Made by a program: the position numbers and the translations under genes
Notes under the pieces: model-generated
Told to the model about the DNA's origin: nothing
Databases searched by the model: none
Seen by the model: only the letters and a program-made list of their open reading frames with translations
Assembly (NCBI RefSeq): GCF_000719095.1
Contig: NZ_JOEH01000003.1
Span: 1-64,000, forward strand
From: Streptacidiphilus jeojiense
GTDB taxonomy: Bacteria > Actinomycetota > Actinomycetes > Streptomycetales > Streptomycetaceae
Reading direction: 5' to 3'
DNA: 64,000 bases
Part shown: one piece after another, positions 58,534-64,000 of the stretch
How positions within the stretch are numbered: the stretch's first letter is position 1
How the letters are laid out: each line of letters opens with the position of its first letter

Positions 58534-59469
58534 ATGACTGGTTCCCGCATCGTCGCGCTCGGCCACTACCAGCCGCCGAAGGTCCTCACCAACGACGACC
58601 TCGCCAAGCTGGTGGACACCGACGACGAGTGGATCCGCAGCCGCGTCGGCATCCGCACCCGGCACATCGCCGAGGGTGAGAGCGTCGCCGACCTGGCCTT
58701 CCGTGCCGCCGAGAAGGCGCTGGCGACCAGCGGCTTCGACGCCTCCACGATCGACCTGGTCACCGTCGCCACCTGTACCGCCATCGACCGCAGCCCCAAC
58801 ACGGCCGCGCAGGTCGCCGCCCGCCTGGGCATCGCCGCCCCGGCGGCCTACGACATCAACACCGTCTGCTCCGGCTTCTCCTACGCCCTGGCCACCGCCG
58901 ACCACGCGATCCGGGCCGGCGCCGCCACCCGCGCGCTGGTCATCGGCGCGGAGAAGATGACCGACGTCCTGGACTGGACCGACCGCAGCACCTGCGTGAT
59001 CTTCGGTGACGGCGCCGGCGCCGCGGTGGTGGAGGCCTCCGAGGAGGCCGGCATCGGCCCGGTGGTCTGGGGCTCCGACCCGTCCAAGGGCGACGCGGTC
59101 CGCATCGACGGCTGGGACCCGACCATCAGCCAGCAGGGCCAGGCCGTGTTCCGCTGGGCCACCACCCAGATCGCCCCGCTGGCGCTGCAGGCCTGCGAGA
59201 AGGCCGGGATCGCCCCGGCCGACCTGGAGGGCTTCGTCCCGCACCAGGCCAACCTGCGCATCATCGACGCCATCGCCGCGAAGATCGGCGCCCCCGACGC
59301 GGTGGTCGCCCGCGACGTGGTCGACTCCGGCAACACCTCGGCCGCCTCCATCCCGCTGGCGCTCTCCAAGCTGGTCGAACGCGGCGAGCTGCGCTCCGGC
59401 GCCCCGGTCCTGCTGATCGGCTTCGGCGGCGGCCTCGCCTACGCCGGCCAGGTGGTCCGCTGCCCCTGA
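58534..59469 (+). CDS. Beta-ketoacyl-ACP synthase III-like enzyme
   Basis: This 311-residue FabH-type condensing enzyme has the full catalytic triad: Cys in YDINTVCSGFSYALA, His in FVPHQANLRIIDAIA and Asn in DSGNTSAASIPLAL, plus the C-terminal LLIGFGGGLAYAGQ. It would condense an acyl-CoA starter with malonyl-ACP. It is not next to the other fab genes, so it is a paralogue, perhaps for a special starter. The ATG at 58534 matches the usual FabH start; an upstream GTG would add 28 residues. Confidence 0.88.
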   Translation: MTGSRIVALGHYQPPKVLTNDDLAKLVDTDDEWIRSRVGIRTRHIAEGESVADLAFRAAEKALATSGFDASTIDLVTVATCTAIDRSPNTAAQVAARLGIAAPAAYDINTVCSGFSYALATADHAIRAGAATRALVIGAEKMTDVLDWTDRSTCVIFGDGAGAAVVEASEEAGIGPVVWGSDPSKGDAVRIDGWDPTISQQGQAVFRWATTQIAPLALQACEKAGIAPADLEGFVPHQANLRIIDAIAAKIGAPDAVVARDVVDSGNTSAASIPLALSKLVERGELRSGAPVLLIGFGGGLAYAGQVVRCP

Positions 59470-59551
59470 GCCGCCGCTGCGCTCCCGAGGTCGGTGCGGC
59501 CCCGGGTTTTTCGGTTGCCCGCCTGCTCAGGGCGTTGTTAGCGTCGGCGGA

Positions 59552-60049
59552 ATGAAGGCAGCAAGTGAGCAGGACATCCGCGCGTCGTTCGTCAACTGCA
59601 CCAAGGGCGAGGCCAAGCGCCTTCCGGTCCCCCGGGACCTGGCCGACCGTCCCTGGGGCGACCTGGACTTCCTCGGCTGGACCGACCTCTCCGCCCCCGA
59701 CCGCAGCTACCTGGTCACCGAGCGGGACGGCGCGCTGGTCGGCCTGACCCTCCGTTACCCCTCCCAGCGGCGCGGCCTGGTCCGCCGCAGCATGTGCTCG
59801 CTCTGCCTCACCACGCACTCCGGCGACGGCGTCTCGCTGATGGTGGCCCGCAAGGCCGGCCCGGCCGGCCGCGAGGGCAACTCGGTCGGCATCTACCTCT
59901 GCACCGACCTGGCCTGCTCCCTCTACCTCCGCGGCCTCAAGAGCGCGACGGGCGTGGGCGCCCGCCTGCACGAGTCGCTGACGCTGGAGCAGCAGGTCGA
60001 ACGGACCCGGGGCAAGCTCCACGACTTCCTGGACGCGGTGGCGGCGTAG
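59552..60049 (+). CDS. FBP-domain (EF-G-binding zinc finger) protein
   Basis: This 165-residue protein resembles the C-terminal treble-clef zinc-finger domain of FusB/FBP proteins that bind elongation factor G: RRSMCSLCLTTHSGDGVSLM supplies two zinc Cys, and SVGIYLCTDLACSLYLRG the other two. The start MKAASEQDIRASFVNCTKGE is typical for actinobacterial FBP-domain proteins. FusB relatives protect EF-G from fusidic acid or rescue stalled complexes; the actinobacterial forms are not well characterised. Confidence 0.83.
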   Translation: MKAASEQDIRASFVNCTKGEAKRLPVPRDLADRPWGDLDFLGWTDLSAPDRSYLVTERDGALVGLTLRYPSQRRGLVRRSMCSLCLTTHSGDGVSLMVARKAGPAGREGNSVGIYLCTDLACSLYLRGLKSATGVGARLHESLTLEQQVERTRGKLHDFLDAVAA

Positions 60050-60074
60050 CCGCCGGAGCCGTTGCAGGCCGCCT

Positions 60075-61289
60075 TCAGCCCCGGCCCAGCACCATCGTCG
60101 CCGAGGAGCAGAACCAGCCGCCGGTCCCGCTGACCAGGGCCAGTTCCGGCAGACCGCCGCGCTTCAGCACCTGGCGTCCGGTTCCCGCGTAGTCGCCGCG
60201 GAGCTGTCGGACCGCCTCCACGATCAGGAACAGCCCGCGCATCCCCGGGTGGCAGGCGGAGAGCCCGCCGCCGTCGGTGTTGACCGGCAGCTCGCCGTCG
60301 CGGAGCAGGCGGCCGGCCTTGGCGTCGACGAAGGGGCCGCCCTCGCCCTTGGCGCAGAAGCCCAGGTCCTCCAGGGCGACCAGGGGCATGTAGGTGAAGG
60401 CGTCGTAGATCTCCGCCAGGTCGATGTCGTCCGCTGTGACGCCCGCCCGCTGGTAGGCAAGCCGGCCGGAGACGGCGGCGGGGGAGACGGTGAAGTCCTC
60501 CCACTCGGACATCAGGTTGTGGCTGAGATGCTCTCCGGTGCCGAGGATCCACACCGGGTCGTGCGGCGTGTCGGGTACGTAGTCCTCGGCGGCGAGCAGC
60601 ACCGCGCAGCCGCCGTCCGAGCGGATGCAGCAGTGCAGCTTGGTGAAGGGGGAGGCGATCTCCGGCCCGGCCAGCACCTGGTCCACCGTCAGCGGGGACC
60701 GGTACATCGCGTCGGGGTTGTCGGCGGCGTTCGCCCTGGCCTGGACGGCGACGCCGGCGAGCTGTTCCAGGGTGGTCCCGTACTCGTGCATGTGGCGGCG
60801 GGCCGCCATCGCGTACTTGGAGATCAGGGTGTGTCCGTACGGGGCCTCGAACTGCTGGGGGCCGCGGGCGCCGAGGGCGATCCCGGCGGTGCGGCGGCCG
60901 GCCTTGAGGTCGGCGCGGGCGGTGGAGCCGTAGACCAGCAGGACCGCTTCGGCGTGGCCGGCGGCTATCGCGTCGGCGGCGTGGGCGGCCATCACCTCCC
61001 AGGTGGAGCCGCCGACGGAGGTCGAGTCGGTCCAGGTCGGACGCAGTCCCAGGTACTCGGAGACCTCCACCGGGGCGAGGATGCCCAGCCCGGCCGAGGC
61101 GACGCCGTCGACCAGTCCGCGCGGCAGCCCGGAGTCGGCGAGGGCCCGCCGCGCGGCCTGGGCGTGCAGCTGGAACGGGGTGGCCCGGTCCACCCGGCCG
61201 CAGTCGGCCAGCGCCGCGCCGACCACGGCGACCCGGCGACGGCGCGGCGAGCTGTCCGGGACGGGGGAGTGCAGTGACGGCTCGGGCAC
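60075..61289 (-). CDS. Thiolase-fold lipid-transfer/aldolase-type protein (Ltp2-like)
   Basis: This 404-residue thiolase-superfamily protein lacks the usual N-terminal catalytic Cys: the region TDSTSVGGSTWEVMAAHAAD has Gly-Gly where thiolases have Cys, as in the SCP2/Ltp2 group. The C-terminal His is kept (NTDGGGLSACHPGMRG), with EIYDAFTYMPLVALEDLGFC before it. Ltp2-type enzymes with a DUF35 partner cleave beta-hydroxyacyl-CoA by retro-aldol chemistry. The start is GTG 61289. An operator lies 35 bp upstream. Confidence 0.87.
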   Translation of the reverse strand: MPEPSLHSPVPDSSPRRRRVAVVGAALADCGRVDRATPFQLHAQAARRALADSGLPRGLVDGVASAGLGILAPVEVSEYLGLRPTWTDSTSVGGSTWEVMAAHAADAIAAGHAEAVLLVYGSTARADLKAGRRTAGIALGARGPQQFEAPYGHTLISKYAMAARRHMHEYGTTLEQLAGVAVQARANAADNPDAMYRSPLTVDQVLAGPEIASPFTKLHCCIRSDGGCAVLLAAEDYVPDTPHDPVWILGTGEHLSHNLMSEWEDFTVSPAAVSGRLAYQRAGVTADDIDLAEIYDAFTYMPLVALEDLGFCAKGEGGPFVDAKAGRLLRDGELPVNTDGGGLSACHPGMRGLFLIVEAVRQLRGDYAGTGRQVLKRGGLPELALVSGTGGWFCSSATMVLGRG

Positions 61290-61323
61290 GGGCGATCAGC
61301 TCCCTCGGGCTTGGGCACAGGAT

Positions 61324-61338
61324 CTGACGGTACATCAG
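61324..61338. promoter_or_regulatory. Operator-like palindrome, thiolase promoter
   Basis: CTGACGGTACATCAG differs at one position from the consensus, 35 bp upstream of the thiolase GTG. Confidence 0.65.
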
Positions 61339-61384
61339 ATTCATGCCGCCGCGCCCCTGTGCCCTGTGCATCCGCGCTTCTAGT

Positions 61385-61399
61385 ATGACGGATCGTCAG
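61385..61399. promoter_or_regulatory. Operator-like palindrome, acyl-CoA dehydrogenase promoter
   Basis: ATGACGGATCGTCAG differs only at its first base from the consensus and lies 20 bp before the ATG at 61419. Confidence 0.68.
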
Positions 61400-61418
61400 A
61401 TCGGAAAGAGGAGGCGGC

Positions 61419-62705
61419 ATGGACCCCGCGCTGACCCCGGAACAGGAAGCCGTCCGCCGCACCCTCAGGGAGCTGCTGGCCAAGCACTGCGGCCCCGACG
61501 AGGTGCGGGCGGCGGCCGCAGGACCGCTGGGCTACGACGCCGAGCTGTGGCACCGGCTCGCCGACCAGCTCGGCCTGCCCGGGCTCGCCCTCCCGGCGGA
61601 GTACGGCGGGGTCGGCCTGGGGCCGGTCGAGCTGGCCCTGGCCTGCGAGGAGAGCGGCCGGGCGCTGCTGCCGTCGCCGCTGCTGGCCTCCTCGGTGCTG
61701 GCGGCCACCGCCGTCCGCACCGTCGGTACCGAGCAGCAGCGCACCGACCTGCTGCCCGCGCTGGCCGACGGCGCCCGCACCAGCGCCCTGGTCACCGCCG
61801 CGGCGCCGGCGCTCGCGCTCGGGCTGGTCCCGGCCGGCGCCGGCGACGGCCTGCCGGACGGTACGACGGCCGGTGGCGGCCGGGCCGGGGGCGTCCAGGC
61901 GCGGCCCGCCCCCGAGGGCGACGGCTGGCTGCTCTACGGCGAGGCCGGCCAGGTGCTGGACGGCGCCCGCGCCGACCTTCTGGTGGTCGCCGCCCACACC
62001 GGCGGCTTCCCGCGCAGTCGGACCGTGCTGTTCCTGGTGGAGGCCGGCTCACCCGGCCTCACCCGCACCCGGCTGGCCGCGATGGACGACACCCGGACCC
62101 TGGCCCGGGTCGAGCTGCGGGACACCCCGGCCGTTCCGCTCGGCGACCCGGAGCGCGACGCGGGGCCCGCACTCGCCCGCACCGGGCGGTACGCCGCCCT
62201 CGCGGTGGCGGCGGAGGCGGTCGGCGCGGCCGAGCAGTGCCTGACCAGGACGGTGGAGTACGTGCAGGTCAGGAAGCAGTTCGGCCGCGCGGTCGGCTCC
62301 TTCCAGGCGGTGCAGCACCGCCTCGCCGATGTGTACGTCGCCGTGCAGACGGCCCGCTCGGCGGTCCACTACGCGGCCTGGACGCTGGAGCGGGACGAGA
62401 GCGAGAACGAAGGGGACGGCGAGGGCGAGGCTGGGGCCTCCGCCACCGCCGTACCACTCGCGCTTGCGCACGCACTGGAGTCGCTGCGCACGGCTGCGGC
62501 CGACGCCGTCCAGCTGCACGGCGGGATCGCCATCACCTGGGAGCACGACGCCCAGCTCTACTTCAAGCGGGCCGCCGCCGACGAACTGCTGTTCGGGCCG
62601 CCGCACCTGCTGCGCGCCCGCGCCGCCGAGCGCGCGAACCTGTTCGGCCCGACGCCCGTTCCTGCCCGCATCCCCGTCCGCACCCCTGTCCGCCAGGAGG
62701 CCTGA
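61419..62705 (+). CDS. Acyl-CoA dehydrogenase, right-end copy
   Basis: This 428-residue acyl-CoA dehydrogenase is of the second, partner-like type: MDPALTPEQEAVRRTLRELL, LALPAEYGGVGLGPVELALACEE, EYVQVRKQFGRAVGSFQAVQHRLADV and VQLHGGIAITWEHDAQLYFKRA. It carries Gly/Ala-rich and Glu-rich insertions (ESENEGDGEGEAG). The ATG at 61419 follows GGAAAGAGGAGG. It is divergent from the Ltp2-like gene, with an operator for each. One base separates it from the deazaflavin-type gene. Confidence 0.88.
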   Translation: MDPALTPEQEAVRRTLRELLAKHCGPDEVRAAAAGPLGYDAELWHRLADQLGLPGLALPAEYGGVGLGPVELALACEESGRALLPSPLLASSVLAATAVRTVGTEQQRTDLLPALADGARTSALVTAAAPALALGLVPAGAGDGLPDGTTAGGGRAGGVQARPAPEGDGWLLYGEAGQVLDGARADLLVVAAHTGGFPRSRTVLFLVEAGSPGLTRTRLAAMDDTRTLARVELRDTPAVPLGDPERDAGPALARTGRYAALAVAAEAVGAAEQCLTRTVEYVQVRKQFGRAVGSFQAVQHRLADVYVAVQTARSAVHYAAWTLERDESENEGDGEGEAGASATAVPLALAHALESLRTAAADAVQLHGGIAITWEHDAQLYFKRAAADELLFGPPHLLRARAAERANLFGPTPVPARIPVRTPVRQEA

Positions 62706-62706
62706 C

Positions 62707-63249
62707 ATGGCGACACCCCCATCGACACCCGCCCCCGCGCCGGCACCGGAGCTGCGTCCGCCGAGCTCGCGGCTGGAGGCGGTGGTCCAGAAGGTCTCCT
62801 CCAGCCCGGTCTTCGCCAGGATCGCCCCCCGGGTGCTGCCGCCGATGGACAAGATGGTGCACCGGGTCACCGGCGGCAAGGTGATGATCAGCCAGTACAT
62901 GCTGCCGTCGCTGTTCCTGACGACGACCGGCCGCCGCACCGGGCAGCCGAGGGTGGCCCCGATGGCCTGCCTGCCGGAGTCCGGCGGCACCTTCCTGGTG
63001 ATCGGCAGCAACTTCGGCCGCCCGGCCCACCCGGCGTGGACCGGCAACCTGATCGCGGACGGCAGGGCGCTGGTCGAGCACCGGGGCCGGACCGTGGAGG
63101 CGACCGCCGAACTGCTGGAGGGCGAGGCACGGGCCGAGGCCTGGGCCGCGCTGCTGCGGATGTGGCCGCCGTACGCGACCTACCAGGCGCGGATCGAACG
63201 GCAGATCCGGATCTTCCGGCTCACGCCGGTCGAGAAGAAGCAGGACTGA
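62707..63249 (+). CDS. Deazaflavin (F420)-dependent nitroreductase-family protein (DUF385)
   Basis: This 180-residue split-barrel protein has the Ddn/DUF385 signature LTTTGRRTGQPRVAPMACLPE, then VIGSNFGRPAHPAWTGNL and ADGRALVEHRGRTVEATAELL. Members use F420H2 to reduce quinones or unsaturated compounds. The start ATG lies 1 base after the previous stop. Its cofactor fits an actinomycete, and reduction of an enone or quinone intermediate would fit the cluster. A strong terminator follows. Confidence 0.87.
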   Translation: MATPPSTPAPAPAPELRPPSSRLEAVVQKVSSSPVFARIAPRVLPPMDKMVHRVTGGKVMISQYMLPSLFLTTTGRRTGQPRVAPMACLPESGGTFLVIGSNFGRPAHPAWTGNLIADGRALVEHRGRTVEATAELLEGEARAEAWAALLRMWPPYATYQARIERQIRIFRLTPVEKKQD

Positions 63250-63277
63250 GGCACCTGCCGCCGAACATGGACAAGCG

Positions 63278-63313
63278 AAGGGCGGTCGTCCCCTTTCGGG
63301 GACGACCGCCCTT
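63278..63313. terminator. Perfect hairpin, bidirectional terminator
   Basis: 16-bp perfect arms AAGGGCGGTCGTCCCC and complement (63278-63293 and 63298-63313) enclose the tetraloop TTTC. It starts 29 bases after the DUF385 gene and stands between it and the converging TetR gene. Confidence 0.88.
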
Positions 63314-63437
63314 GATGGACATGGGTGCGGGGCTCGAACCGGAGTACCTCCCCCGAGGCACGCCCGGCAGCTCGGCCCGACCGGACAGGCGGCCGGGGCC
63401 CGCGACCCAGGACGGTGCTGCTACTGCACTGCTTCGG

Positions 63438-64000
63438 CTACTTCGGCGGCTTCTTGCCGGTCATGCCGAGGTAGACCAGGAGCGCCAGGTTCGGCTTGAG
63501 CTCCTTGGCCTTGACGCCCCAGGAGTCGAAGCCCTTCTGGTGCTCGGCGACGGCGGCCAGCATGGCCACCAGGGAGCCGGCGACAGCCGGTGCGCTGATC
63601 GACTTGTCCGCCTTCCCGGTGTCCTGCATGGCCTTGAGGGAGTCCGTGAGCGAGTTGGTCACGGCGTTGAGGATCTTCATGCGGATCTTGAAGAACCGCT
63701 TGTCCCCTTCCGCCGATCCCAGCGTCACCACGCGGAGAATGGCCTCGTTGTCGCGCCAGAAGTTGAGGAAGCCTTCCACCAGCTCCTCAGCCGTCTGGTA
63801 GCCGGACTTGCCGGCCCACGACTTCTCGGCGACCAGGTCCTTCAGGGCGGCGCCTTCCCGGGCCATTCCATCCGCGATCTCGAGGACAGCGCCCTCGACG
63901 TCGGGGAAGTACTGGTAGAACGTTGCGGGGGAGGTACCGGCCATCCGGGCGACGTCGATGACCTTGACGTCCCGGTAGGGCGATGTGCTGAGCATCTCGC
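63438..64000 (-). CDS. TetR-family regulator, N-terminus beyond window
   Basis: The visible 186 or so residues run from inside the TetR DNA-binding domain (SPYRDVKVIDVARMAGTSPA, then TFYQYFPDVEGAVLEIADG) through the ligand-binding helices to the stop at 63438. The frame stays open to the window edge, so the true start and first helix are missing. The GTSPATFYQYFPD recognition helix is typical of a group found beside actinobacterial acyl-CoA and steroid-type pathways. Its position next to the catabolic cluster makes it a candidate to bind the nine CTGACGnnnCGTCAG sites, but nothing in the sequence proves this. Confidence 0.85.
   Translation of the reverse strand, partial: EMLSTSPYRDVKVIDVARMAGTSPATFYQYFPDVEGAVLEIADGMAREGAALKDLVAEKSWAGKSGYQTAEELVEGFLNFWRDNEAILRVVTLGSAEGDKRFFKIRMKILNAVTNSLTDSLKAMQDTGKADKSISAPAVAGSLVAMLAAVAEHQKGFDSWGVKAKELKPNLALLVYLGMTGKKPPK

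Noticed and set aside
63325..63360. Minus-strand GGTTCGAGCCCC resembling a tRNA T-arm
   Set aside because: The flanking bases do not form a 5-bp T-stem, and no acceptor stem or anticodon arm could be found, so there is no support for a tRNA or attachment site.
1..64000. CRISPR arrays, insertion sequences, phage or integrase genes
   Set aside because: No spaced direct repeats of CRISPR form, no transposase or integrase motifs and no target-site duplications were seen.

Overview
The window is very GC-rich DNA (strong G/C third-position bias, Streptomyces-type Shine-Dalgarno sites, frequent ATGA, GTGA and TGATG gene overlaps). Gene content points to a Streptomycetaceae actinomycete (Streptomyces, Kitasatospora or Streptacidiphilus type): a DmdR1-like iron regulator, a NsdA-type regulator, a bifunctional primase/polymerase-type protein, mycothiol-linked domains, an F420-type nitroreductase fold and rare TTA codons. 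There are about 45 protein genes. No rRNA, tRNA, CRISPR array, transposase or phage gene was seen.

Region 1 (1-17.5 kb) is accessory and the most unusual part. It holds two modules of the FxsA/FxsB/FxsC/FxsT type. Module 1 is the tail of a short TIR-like protein, a TIR-like FxsC and a giant FxsT (ParA/MinD-like P-loop domain, central domain, NB-ARC STAND ATPase, TPR tail). Module 2 is a radical-SAM/SPASM maturase FxsB fused to an HExxH domain, an AAC(3)-family N-acetyltransferase, a second FxsC and a second FxsT that carries an intact internal TIR domain. Genes within each module mostly overlap by 4 bases or less. A convergent alpha/beta hydrolase separates the modules. Two tandem 4-TM SLATT/DUF4231-like membrane proteins follow on the other strand. 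The first complete gene of each module carries a TTA codon, so both modules may depend on bldA. No canonical FxsA precursor is visible.

Region 2 (17.5-34.8 kb) looks like conserved chromosomal backbone. It contains a DeoR-family regulator with an unusual structured leader (promoter, 15-base match to the 16S 3' end, 12-codon leader ORF, two hairpins), a PAS/GAF protein, a SIS-domain protein divergent from dmdR1, a primase/polymerase-type protein, a TPR regulator, a secreted or membrane protein, a substrate-binding lipoprotein, purU, an ECF sigma/anti-sigma pair, a STAS protein, a two-domain teichoic-acid-type glycosyltransferase and a membrane-anchored esterase.

Region 3 (35-64 kb) is a large CoA-dependent catabolic cluster: acyl-CoA synthetase, isochorismatase-like protein, amidohydrolase, four acyl-CoA dehydrogenases, cyclase, SDR, aldehyde and alcohol dehydrogenases, flavin reductase, enoyl-CoA hydratase, NDP-forming acyl-CoA synthetase, DUF35 protein, Ltp2-like thiolase and a deazaflavin-type protein. 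Its promoters share nine copies of a 15-bp palindrome, CTGACGnnnCGTCAG, apparently the operator of one TetR-type regulon. A partial TetR gene at the right edge is a candidate regulator. The substrate is unknown; the enzyme set would fit a hydrophobic, perhaps cyclic, carboxylic acid. Unrelated genes are interspersed (anti-sigma-type ATPase, SGNH hydrolase, GlxA-type regulator and MFS pair, L,D-transpeptidase-like protein, KAS III, FBP-domain protein).
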